Below are positions 28,955 to 35,941 of a stretch of DNA of 64,000 bases, one piece after another. The DNA is from Bog-473 sp963787485. Its GTDB lineage: Bacteria; Actinomycetota; Acidimicrobiia; Acidimicrobiales; RAAP-2. The stretch is from contig CAWBDF010000006.1 of assembly GCA_963787485.1 (NCBI GenBank), forward strand, positions 248,001 through 312,000, in the 5' to 3' direction. The position numbers were made by a program, and so were the translations under genes. The notes under the pieces were generated by a model. The model did no database searches, had not been told where the DNA came from, and saw nothing but the letters and a program-made list of their open reading frames with translations. Position 1 is the stretch's first letter, and the number at the start of each line of letters is the position of its first letter.

Positions 28955-29333
28955 GTGACGGTGAGCCGGCCTGTAGGCGGGATTCTGTCCGGCTCCCGGG
29001 GGAGCCGGGGTGGCCATCCATCTGAGCGGCCTACCTGGGGAGCGTCCCTTCTCAGGGACCGGGCGAGCAACCCGTCTCCCACGCTTGGCCTTGCTCCGAG
29101 TGGGGTTTACCGAGCCGGCGGGGTCACCCCCGTCGCTGGTGCGCTCTTACCGCACCATTTCACCCTTGCCTGTGCGGACTGACGCCCGCCATCGGCGGTT
29201 TCCTTTCTGTGGCACTGTCCTGCGGGTCGCCCCGACTGGCCGTTAGCCAGCACCCTGCTCTGCGGAGTCCCGACCTTCCTCGACACGATCCCGTGCGGTC
29301 CGTGCCGCGGCCACCCGGCCGACTCACCGTCAC
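28955..29333 (-). ncRNA. rnpB: RNase P RNA, bacterial type A
   Basis: The catalytic RNA that matures tRNA 5' ends. Read on the minus strand from 29333 it begins with GTGACGGTGAGTCGGCC, which pairs with the 3' end to form helix P1. Universally conserved elements follow in order: GAGGAAGGTCGGGACTCC, CAGGGTGCTGGCTAACGG, ACAGTGCCACAGAAAG then GAAACCGCC, AAGGGTGAAATGGTGCGG then TAAGAGCGCACC, GGTAAACCCCACTCGG then AGCAAGGCCAA, GGTTGCTCGCCC, AGGTAGGCCGCTCAGATGG, and ACAGAATCCCGCCTACAGG near the 3' end. About 379 nt is a normal size for an actinobacterium. The final 33 nt occur twice more downstream. Exact ends are inferred from P1 pairing. Confidence 0.97.
28956..28988 (+). repeat. Original rnpB 3'-end segment (repeat copy A)
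   Basis: The 33-bp segment that is part of functional rnpB and is exactly repeated at 25996-26028 and degenerately at 24586-24618, all in the same orientation. It is the best candidate for the ancestral attB-like site. Confidence 0.9.
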
Positions 29334-29390
29334 GGACATTCTGCCAGGAATGGGATTGGGCGTCGGATTCCTGGGGTCTGCGCAGCGGTC

Positions 29391-29524
29391 GTATACAGGG
29401 GGGGTCGTATACAGGGGGGGTCGTATACAAGGGGGGTCGTATACAGGGGGGGTCGTATACAGGGGGGGTCGTATACAGGGGGGGTCGTATACAGGGGGGG
29501 TCGTATACAGGGGGGGTCGTATAC
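29391..29524. repeat. 16-bp G-rich tandem array (GTATAC plus G7 plus TC)
   Basis: GTATAC recurs exactly every 16 bp at 29391, 29407, 29423, 29439, 29455, 29471, 29487, 29503 and 29519: eight full units plus a final hexamer. Each unit is GTATACA, seven G (one unit has an A in the first G position, at 29430), then TC. The last unit continues into a palindrome, GGTCGTATACGACC. GTATAC is itself self-complementary. It lies 58 bp upstream of the rnpB 5' end and 78 bp before the xseA start, so it could affect either. The G7 runs could form quadruplex structures on the plus strand. Confidence 0.95.
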
Positions 29525-29601
29525 GACCTGGCCGGGGCACGTTGGGGCTGGACGAAGCGACGTGGTGCCGGCCGATCACGGAGGCGGGACAGCCGGTCGG
29601 T

Positions 29602-31098
29602 ATGGTGTCGTCGATGTCCGGCGGTCCCCAGCTCTTCGATCCCGAGTCGCCGCCGGTGTCGACGCGCCTGGGCGACCCGGTGGACGACGAAGGCTCCGAG
29701 GCGTACCCACGGGCCAGCCCCGACACCCACCCCCAGGCCCTGTCAATCGGCAGCCTCTACGACGCCGCTGAGGCGGCCCTGAACCGGGAGTTCCCCAGGA
29801 ACCGACCCCTGTGGGTGCGCGGGGAGATTTCACACTTCTCGGATCATCGTTCGGGCCACCTGTATCTCGACCTGGTCGATCCCGAGGACGGCCCCGGCCC
29901 AGGCGGAGGGCGAGGCCGGGGAGGCGCGCCAACCTTGCATGTCAAGTGCTGGCGAACCTCGTGGGCGCCCTTGCGGCATACCTTGGCCAAAGAGGGTATT
30001 GAGCTGGCCGTCGGGATGGTCGTGGTCCTGCGTGGCACGATCGACCTCTACCGGGCCAAGGGCGAGCTGAGCCTCATCCTGGTCGATATCGACGTCACCG
30101 CGCTGTTGGGCCAGCTGGCAGCGGCGCGGGCCCGCTTGCTGCGCGCGCTCGAGGACGAAGGGCTGCTCCGTCGCAACGCCGCCATCCCCCTTCCACCGGT
30201 GGCCGTGCACGTCGGCCTGGTGGCCAGCCCCGAAACCGAGGGGTGCCGCGATTTCCTGGGCCAGCTGCTCGGCTCGGGGCTGGGGTTCCGCATCTCGCAC
30301 GTGAAAGTGCCGGTGCAGGGTCCCGGTGCCCCGGCCTCCATCGCGCGGGCGCTGGCCATGCTGAGTAGGAGCGACTGCGACGTCGTGGCGGTGGTTCGCG
30401 GCGGCGGCGCGCGCGCTGATCTGGCTGCGTTCGAGACCGAGGTGGTGGCGCGCGCCGTGGCCCGCTGCGCCAAGCCCGTCTTCACCGGGATCGGCCACAG
30501 CGGTGACGAGACCGTGGCGGACGTCGTCGCAGCGCGGACCTGCATCACGCCCACCGAGTGCGGGCACCAGCTCGTGGTCGCGGCGCAGCGTTGGTGGACG
30601 GGGCACGTTTCGGGGCCGGCACAGCGGTTGGCTCAGCGAGTGCCGACCTTCCTGTCTGCCGCCGAGGGGCGCGACGCTCAGGCACGACGGGCCTTGGCCG
30701 GTGCGGCCAGGCATCAGCTGCGCGTGCACGTGGAGCGCCTGGCGACCAGAGGGTCGGCCGTACGACGGGGTGCTCCGACGCGGCTCAATGCCTGTGAGGG
30801 GACGCTGCGAGCTCGGGCCGCCCGGCTCGGGCCATTGACCTCCGGGCATGTCGGTCGCCAGGAGGAGCGCCTGCAGAGCTGGGGTCGGCTGCTGGCCGCC
30901 TACGACGTGGAGCGCCAACTCGAGCGTGGCTACAGCCTGACGCTTACGGCCGAGGGAACGCTGCTGCGCAGCACGGGCGACCTGTCGGTGGGCCAAGAGA
31001 TCGTGACGCGGTTCGCCGACGGCACCGTGCACAGCACGGTCGTGGGAGACGAAGTGGACGACGGTCTGTCGGTCCGGGAAGCAGGAGGCAGGCGATGA
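29602..31098 (+). CDS. xseA: Exodeoxyribonuclease VII large subunit
   Basis: Catalytic/DNA-binding subunit of exonuclease VII, which degrades single-stranded DNA to short oligonucleotides and takes part in repair. The N-terminal OB-fold (SIGSLYDAAEAALNREFP, LWVRGEISHFSDHRSGHLYL) is interrupted by a Gly/Pro/Arg-rich insertion near residue 100. The nuclease domain follows: LVASPETEGCRDFLGQLLG, VVAVVRGGGARADLAAFETE and PVFTGIGHSGDETVADVVA. A coiled-coil region leads to the C-terminal segment ERGYSLTLTAEGTLL. The frame is open far upstream through rnpB, so the start is taken at 29602 (29614 possible). It overlaps xseB by ATGA. Confidence 0.93.
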   Translation: MVSSMSGGPQLFDPESPPVSTRLGDPVDDEGSEAYPRASPDTHPQALSIGSLYDAAEAALNREFPRNRPLWVRGEISHFSDHRSGHLYLDLVDPEDGPGPGGGRGRGGAPTLHVKCWRTSWAPLRHTLAKEGIELAVGMVVVLRGTIDLYRAKGELSLILVDIDVTALLGQLAAARARLLRALEDEGLLRRNAAIPLPPVAVHVGLVASPETEGCRDFLGQLLGSGLGFRISHVKVPVQGPGAPASIARALAMLSRSDCDVVAVVRGGGARADLAAFETEVVARAVARCAKPVFTGIGHSGDETVADVVAARTCITPTECGHQLVVAAQRWWTGHVSGPAQRLAQRVPTFLSAAEGRDAQARRALAGAARHQLRVHVERLATRGSAVRRGAPTRLNACEGTLRARAARLGPLTSGHVGRQEERLQSWGRLLAAYDVERQLERGYSLTLTAEGTLLRSTGDLSVGQEIVTRFADGTVHSTVVGDEVDDGLSVREAGGRR

Positions 31099-31361
31099 GC
31101 GACTCCGGGGAGGCCGTCCCGGTGGGGGAGATGAGCTACACGGAAGCCAGTCGTGAGCTCGATGCGATCGTGGACTTCTTCGAGCAGCGCGAGGTCGACG
31201 TCGACGTCCTCGTGGCGCGCCTGGAGCGTGCCACGGTCCTCATTGACGAGCTGGACCGGCGCCTGCGTCAGACCAGGGCCCAAGTCGAGGAGCTGGTGCC
31301 CCGGCTGGACGCGCTGGCCGCCGAGGAAACCGTGAAGCCGCGGGAGGGCAGTGATGAGTGA
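31095..31361 (+). CDS. xseB: Exodeoxyribonuclease VII small subunit
   Basis: An 88-residue partner of XseA, needed for assembly of active exonuclease VII. It has the short helical-hairpin signature MSYTEASRELDAIVDFFEQ followed by VDVLVARLERATVLIDELDR. The ATG overlaps the xseA stop by 4 nt, and the end overlaps the start of the next gene, giving a tightly coupled xseA-xseB-hydrolase unit. Length and position are normal for the family. Confidence 0.93.
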   Translation: MSDSGEAVPVGEMSYTEASRELDAIVDFFEQREVDVDVLVARLERATVLIDELDRRLRQTRAQVEELVPRLDALAAEETVKPREGSDE

Positions 31362-32082
31362 GGGGAACGGGTACGACCGGCTGTACTTCCGCCAGTTGCT
31401 CGCCGGGCGCGACTTCGCGCGGCAGGACGCGGTGGCCCGCCAGATGCTCAACTTCGTGTACCTGGTGGGCGACCGCGAGACCGGTGATGCCCTCGTGATC
31501 GACCCGGCCTACGCCGTGCAGGACCTGCTCGACATTCTGGCCGCTGACGGCATGCGCCTGACCGGCGTGCTCGGGACGCACTATCACGCCGACCACGTCG
31601 GGGGTCAGATCGGGGGGTTCTCGTTGGAAGGGATCAGCGCACTACTCCAGAAGGTGCAGGTGCCGATCCACGTGCAGGCCGACGAGGTGCCCTGGGTCGA
31701 GCGCACCACCGGTGTGAGCCGAACCGAGCTGGTCGGGCACCACAGTGGCGACGTCCTGCGGGTGGGCGACGTCGGAGTTGAGCTGATCCACACGCCGGGC
31801 CACACGCCAGGTAGTCAGTGCTTCCTCGTCGACGGGCGGCTGGTGGCGGGCGACACCTTGTTCCTCGAAGGCTGCGGGCGCACCGACCTTCCCGGTGCCG
31901 ACCCGGCCGCCATGTACGAGTCGCTGCACACCCGCCTGGCGCGCGTGCCCGACGACGTCATCCTGTTCCCCGGCCACATGTACTCGTCCGATCCCTCGGC
32001 CTCCATGGGCGACACCCGAAAGTGGAACTATGTCTTCCGCCCGCGCTCCGCCCAGGAGTGGCTGGCCATGTTCGGCGGCTGA
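31354..32082 (+). CDS. MBL-fold hydrolase (glyoxalase II-like)
   Basis: A metallo-beta-lactamase-fold protein of 242 residues. The zinc-binding motif GTHYHADHVGG is near residue 75, followed by LIHTPGHTPGSQCFLVDGRL with the downstream His and LVAGDTLFLEGCGRTDLPG with the bridging Asp; a last His is in LFPGHMYS. The core resembles hydroxyacylglutathione hydrolase and persulfide dioxygenase-like enzymes. A GTG at 31351 is an alternative start. The gene overlaps the 3' end of xseB by 8 nt and is followed by a flavoprotein. A thiol-ester or persulfide substrate is plausible but unproven. Confidence 0.8.
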   Translation: MSEGNGYDRLYFRQLLAGRDFARQDAVARQMLNFVYLVGDRETGDALVIDPAYAVQDLLDILAADGMRLTGVLGTHYHADHVGGQIGGFSLEGISALLQKVQVPIHVQADEVPWVERTTGVSRTELVGHHSGDVLRVGDVGVELIHTPGHTPGSQCFLVDGRLVAGDTLFLEGCGRTDLPGADPAAMYESLHTRLARVPDDVILFPGHMYSSDPSASMGDTRKWNYVFRPRSAQEWLAMFGG

Positions 32083-32115
32083 CCATTTTCGGTGAGGGGA
32101 GGCGGGTTGGATGCG

Positions 32116-33363
32116 GTGAACGAGGTCGTGGTCGTGGGCGCGTCGCTGGCCGGGTGGCGCGCCGTCGAGACGCTGCGCACCGAGGGCTTCGAAGGGTCCA
32201 TCAGCCTGATCGGCGAGGAGCTCCACCTTCCCTACGACCGGCCGCCTCTCTCCAAGGAGGTGCTGGCGGGCACCTGGCCTCCCGAGAAGGCCGTGCTGGC
32301 GGACAAGCGTCGGTCGAGCGAGCTCCGCGTCCACGAGGTGCTCGGACGGCGTGCCATCGGGCTCGACGTGGCCGCGCGCCGGGTCCACCTCGACGATGGC
32401 ACGACGCACGGGGGAGACGCCGTCATCATCGCCACGGGCGCGTCGCCCCGCCGGCTGCCCGGCACCGACGACCTGACGCCACGCGACGGATTGTTCACCC
32501 TGCGCACGCTCGATGACTCACTGGCCTTGCGTGCCGCGGTGACCGCAGTGCACGGTGTGCGGGTGGTGGTGATCGGAGCGGGATTCATCGGTGCCGAGGT
32601 GGCGTCGACCTGCGCCGCGTTGGGGTGCCGGGTCACGGTGCTCGAAGCACTCGACATCCCGCTGCGCACCGTCATCGGCCCCATGCTCGGCCAGCACTGC
32701 GCGTCGCTTTATGCCGGGCACGGCGTCGACCTGCGCACCGGCGTCGCAGTGCGAAGTGTCAAGAAGGCCTCCGCTGGCGACCTGGACGGCAGTCCCTGCG
32801 GTCTGTCGGTCGAACTCGGTGACGGCGAGATGGTGAAGGCCGACGTGATCGTCGTGGGCATCGGCGTGGTACCGGCGGTGGGGTGGCTCGAGGGTTCGGG
32901 CCTCACGCTGGACGACGGCGTGCTCTGCGACGACCACCTCTTCGCGGCCGACGGGGTGGTGGCGGCGGGCGACGTGGCGCGGTGGAGGTGGCGCCATCCT
33001 GAGGGTGAGGAGGCGGTGCGGATCGAACATTGGCAGGTGGCGTCCGAAGCCGGGGTGGCCGCGGCCCGCAGCGTGTTGGCCGGACGGGCCGATGCTCCCT
33101 CCTTTACGCCCGTTCCGTACTTCTGGTCCGATCAGTACGGCATCCGACTGCAGGTGTTGGGGCGGCCGCACGGCGACGACGACGTGGAAGTGATCCACGG
33201 TTCCCTCGCCGAGGGGAAGTTCGTCGCCGTGTTCGGCCGCGCCGGGCGCTTGCGCGCCGTCACCGCCATCGGAATGCCCCGCCAGCTCATGAAGCTGCGG
33301 CCCCTGCTCCAAAAGGGCGCCAGCTGGGACGACGCGTTGGCCCGGGCTGACCGGTCCACCTGA
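32116..33363 (+). CDS. FAD/NAD(P)-dependent oxidoreductase, ferredoxin-reductase-like
   Basis: A pyridine nucleotide-disulfide reductase-fold flavoprotein of about 415 residues. The FAD motif EVVVVGASLAGWRAVETLR is at the N-terminus, a second Rossmann motif (VVVIGAGFIGAEVASTCAAL) near residue 155 binds NAD(P)H, and DGVVAAGDVARWRWRHPEG binds the flavin. The C-terminal segment PYFWSDQYGIRLQVLGRP is typical of ferredoxin or rubredoxin reductases of Rieske/P450 systems. The start is ambiguous: the frame opens at 32092, a TTG at 32107 follows AGGGGAGG closely, and a GTG at 32116 fits the family N-terminus. No partner ferredoxin is adjacent. Confidence 0.85.
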   Translation: MNEVVVVGASLAGWRAVETLRTEGFEGSISLIGEELHLPYDRPPLSKEVLAGTWPPEKAVLADKRRSSELRVHEVLGRRAIGLDVAARRVHLDDGTTHGGDAVIIATGASPRRLPGTDDLTPRDGLFTLRTLDDSLALRAAVTAVHGVRVVVIGAGFIGAEVASTCAALGCRVTVLEALDIPLRTVIGPMLGQHCASLYAGHGVDLRTGVAVRSVKKASAGDLDGSPCGLSVELGDGEMVKADVIVVGIGVVPAVGWLEGSGLTLDDGVLCDDHLFAADGVVAAGDVARWRWRHPEGEEAVRIEHWQVASEAGVAAARSVLAGRADAPSFTPVPYFWSDQYGIRLQVLGRPHGDDDVEVIHGSLAEGKFVAVFGRAGRLRAVTAIGMPRQLMKLRPLLQKGASWDDALARADRST

Positions 33364-33604
33364 GGCGCGCCCTCTCCGGATACCATCTCGCGCGGCGAGA
33401 GTCACGTCTAATCGCACCATCATGCCTGGTACGAGGAGAAATTGTGATCTCGTTGTGCATGTCGAGGTCGAGAATTGACAGTTCACTGAGGCGGTGAACG
33501 AGTCGCGGAGGCCATCCGGCGGTCAGCCTCCTGCGTTTGGCGAAAGGACGCTGGTGGCAATTCTCTTTGGCCCCCGGGAGGACGAGGTCCCACGAGGAGC
33601 GAAC

Positions 33605-33886
33605 GTGCCGGCGAAGAAGAAGCACAGTGTCGAAGAGATCATGACGAAGCTGCACGAGATCGAACGGCTCACTGACCAGGGGATGTCGGTCTCCATGGCG
33701 GCCAAGTCGCTCGATGTGACCGAGCAGACGTATTACCGATGGAAGGCGCGGTATGGCTCCATGCACGAGGACGAGGCGCAGAGGATCTACGAGCTCGAAC
33801 AAGAAAATGCCCGCTTGAAACGCGTCATCGCCGATCAAGCCCGTGACATCGAGATGCTCCAGGACTTGAACGAGGGAAAATTCTGA
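33605..33886 (+). CDS. IS3-family transposase OrfA
   Basis: A 93-residue helix-turn-helix protein starting VPAKKKHSVEEIMTKLHEIE, with GMSVSMAAKSLDVTEQTYYR as the HTH and a C-terminal leucine-zipper segment (YELEQENARLKRVIADQARD). Size and sequence match OrfA of the IS3 family (IS407-like group). The GTG at 33605 is preceded by a GAGG; the frame is open to 33494. The stop TGA at 33884 follows a slippery heptamer, and the next frame begins the head of OrfB. OrfA appears complete but OrfB is not, so the element is not autonomous. Confidence 0.85.
   Translation: MPAKKKHSVEEIMTKLHEIERLTDQGMSVSMAAKSLDVTEQTYYRWKARYGSMHEDEAQRIYELEQENARLKRVIADQARDIEMLQDLNEGKF
33874..33880 (+). promoter_or_regulatory. 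Slippery heptamer GGGAAAA for -1 frameshifting
   Basis: GGGAAAA sits in the OrfA frame as G-GGA-AAA, four codons before the OrfA stop at 33884-33886 counting the GGA codon as first. A -1 slip moves ribosomes into the frame reading K-I-L-S-P-A-R-R-R, the usual OrfB start. IS3 elements make the OrfAB transposase this way. Confidence 0.6.
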
Positions 33887-33909
33887 GCCCGGCGCGGCGG
33901 AGGGATGCG

Positions 33910-34440
33910 GTGGAGTACCTGGTCCACCACTACGAAATCTCCGAGCGTCGGGCGTGCAAGCTGGCTCGCCAACACCGTTCCACCCAGCGTTACGCGGCCA
34001 TGAGCGCGCCCGAGCCGCGGCCGGTCGTCGTGGCGACGCGACCCGCTGCCGACGAGGGCGAAGACGAGGAGCCCCTCTACCGGGAGGCGGGCTACAGAGA
34101 TCTTCCCTCCGGCGGAGGGGGTATTCACGCCGCAGACGACGTCGAGGCGGCACGCGCCGCCGCCGAGCCCTTTCTCCAGCCCGCCGTTTACGACCAGGAC
34201 GAGCAGGGCGCCGATGGCTGGACGATGGCCGAGGACACCGACGGGCCCGATACCGTCTGCGACGCCGTCGTGGACACGTTCCACGCGGTGGGGAGGATTC
34301 CGGTCACGGTCGTCGGCGGACTCGTTCGCTACTCCGTGGACTCGGGTACGGCGTGCGTGCAGGGCGTGCGCTCCACTGCGGCCTTGCTCGGACGACTGGT
34401 GCCCTGCGGGCGTGGGGGAGCTCGCTGCTTCAGAAGGTGA
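33910..34440 (+). CDS. IS3 OrfB head fused to an acidic protein of unknown function
   Basis: The first 30 residues of the frame (VEYLVHHYEISERRACKLAR then QHRSTQRY) are the N-terminal helix-turn-helix of IS3 OrfB. After QRY the sequence departs: instead of the RNase H-like DDE domain there is an acidic stretch (ADEGEDEEPLYREAG) and about 100 residues ending VVGGLVRYSVDSGTACVQG and a basic tail. The catalytic domain is absent. Either the IS lost its right end and fused by chance to a host gene (an ATG at 34000 could be that gene's own start), or this is an exapted DNA-binding chimera. The stop overlaps the glpK 3' end by 11 nt. I do not recognise the C-terminal part. Confidence 0.5.
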   Translation: MEYLVHHYEISERRACKLARQHRSTQRYAAMSAPEPRPVVVATRPAADEGEDEEPLYREAGYRDLPSGGGGIHAADDVEAARAAAEPFLQPAVYDQDEQGADGWTMAEDTDGPDTVCDAVVDTFHAVGRIPVTVVGGLVRYSVDSGTACVQGVRSTAALLGRLVPCGRGGARCFRR

Positions 34441-35941
34441 TGCCGGTCAGCTCCGGAATGGTCGCCTCGGACTTGGAACGGGCAGCGAGCCATCGTTCCC
34501 GAAGGGCTGTTCGTTCAGTGTCGCTTCGCCTTGGTTCGACGATCCGGCTCGGGGTGAAGGTGCCGGCCAGCTCGTCGACCGACCCGTAGGTCCCCACCGC
34601 GAGTCCCGCCAGGAGCCCGGCCCCGAGCGTCGTCGCCTCGAGCACCGGCGAGATCTCCACCGGGCGTCCGATGGCGTCGGCCAGGGCCTCGACGAAGACC
34701 TCGTTGGCCGACATCCCTCCGTCCACCCGCAGCGACGCGATTGGGTACTCCGTATCGGCTTCCGAGGCCTCCACCAGGTCCGCCCCGCGATGGGCGATCC
34801 CCTCGAGCACCGCCCGGACGATCTCGGCCCGGCCCGACCCCCTGGTCAGCCCCAGCAGGGTGCCCCGAGCTCCGAAGTCCCACACCGGGGTTCCCAGTCC
34901 CAACAGGGCCGGCACGAACCAGACGTCGCCCGTCCCCGCACAGCGGGCGGCCACCTCGGCCGACTCCGACGCCGAGGAGAGGATCCCCAGATCGTCGCGC
35001 AGCCACTCCACCGCGGTGCCAGCCGAGAGCATCACGGCCTCGTTGCCCCACGAGGGCACCCCGCCCACCTGGAAGGCGACGATGGGAAAGGTGCCGGCGG
35101 CGCACCGGACCGCTTCGCGGGGTGCCGGTCCGGGTCCGGTGCACTGGTCGAGCATCCCTCCCGTGCCGAACGTCGCCTTGGCCAATCCGGGCAACGTGCA
35201 CCCCTGGCCCACGAGCGAAGCCTGCTGGTCTCCGGCCATGCCACAGATCGAGGGAGCGCCCGGCAGCGCCGCGGCCGCTCCCAGCGGTCCAGAGGAGTCG
35301 ACGATGGTGGGCGCCATCACCCGCGGGATACCGAGCCGGGCCGACAACTCCTGGTCCCAGGCCATGGAGGCCGGGTTCACGAGGGCCGTGACCGCGGCGT
35401 TGGTGGCGTCGGTGATGTGGAGCACGTCGGAACCCGCCGCCACCCCTCCCGAGAGCGTCCACGCCACCCAGCTGTCGACCGTGCCGAAGCACAGCTCGCC
35501 GGCGCCGGCGCGCCTCCGCTCGGCGTCGACCGTGTCGAGGATGGCCATCACCTTGGTGGCCGACGCGTTGGGGGCGATCCGGATCCCTTCGGCCTGGAGA
35601 GCCAGGCAGGTGCCGACGGTGCGGAGGTCCTGCCAGCCGATTCCGGGTGCGACCGGTCGGCCCGTCGCCCGCTCCCAGACGATGACCGAGGCGCGCTGGT
35701 TGGCGATGCCCACTCCGGCCACGGGGCCGCTGGTGTCGAGGGTGGCGCGGGCCACCGACAGCACGGCGTCGGCCATGGCGGCAGCGTCGAACTCCACCAG
35801 CCCGGGACCCGGCGTCTTGGGGAGGAACGGCACCCGGTGCTCGTGCACCACGGTGGCGTCGGGCTCCACGATGGCAGCCCGCACACTCGAGGTCCCGACG
35901 TCGACGACCAGGATCCTCCCGCCCGCGTCGCTCATGCCCAC
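34430..35941 (-). CDS. glpK: Glycerol kinase (FGGY family)
   Basis: Phosphorylates glycerol to sn-glycerol 3-phosphate with ATP. The 503 residues show the FGGY actin-like fold: phosphate-1 motif ILVVDVGTSSVRAAIVE, GVGIANQRASVIVWERATG near residue 80, AGDQQASLVGQGC and KATFGTGGMLDQ, and the C-terminal RVDGGMSANEVFVEALADAI with TTLGAGLLAGLAVG. The glycerol context (glpD and an AGPS-like oxidase on the same strand) supports glycerol rather than another polyol. Its start overlaps the end of the AGPS-like gene by 10 nt. The IsGQSTK-like motif of canonical GlpK is altered, so another polyol is possible. Confidence 0.8.
   Translation of the reverse strand: MGMSDAGGRILVVDVGTSSVRAAIVEPDATVVHEHRVPFLPKTPGPGLVEFDAAAMADAVLSVARATLDTSGPVAGVGIANQRASVIVWERATGRPVAPGIGWQDLRTVGTCLALQAEGIRIAPNASATKVMAILDTVDAERRRAGAGELCFGTVDSWVAWTLSGGVAAGSDVLHITDATNAAVTALVNPASMAWDQELSARLGIPRVMAPTIVDSSGPLGAAAALPGAPSICGMAGDQQASLVGQGCTLPGLAKATFGTGGMLDQCTGPGPAPREAVRCAAGTFPIVAFQVGGVPSWGNEAVMLSAGTAVEWLRDDLGILSSASESAEVAARCAGTGDVWFVPALLGLGTPVWDFGARGTLLGLTRGSGRAEIVRAVLEGIAHRGADLVEASEADTEYPIASLRVDGGMSANEVFVEALADAIGRPVEISPVLEATTLGAGLLAGLAVGTYGSVDELAGTFTPSRIVEPRRSDTERTALRERWLAARSKSEATIPELTGITF

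Noticed and set aside
24000..29400. Integrase or transposase gene for the rnpB-end repeats
   Set aside because: I looked for tyrosine or serine recombinase motifs on both strands and saw none in this interval; only the permease, VanZ and rnpB were supported.
29391..29524. CRISPR array
   Set aside because: Repeat units are 16 bp and directly adjacent with no unique spacers, and no cas gene is nearby.
29209..29601. Upstream extension of xseA through rnpB and the G-rich array
   Set aside because: The open frame is a by-product of the 16-bp array and the high GC; the exonuclease family start lies after 29602.
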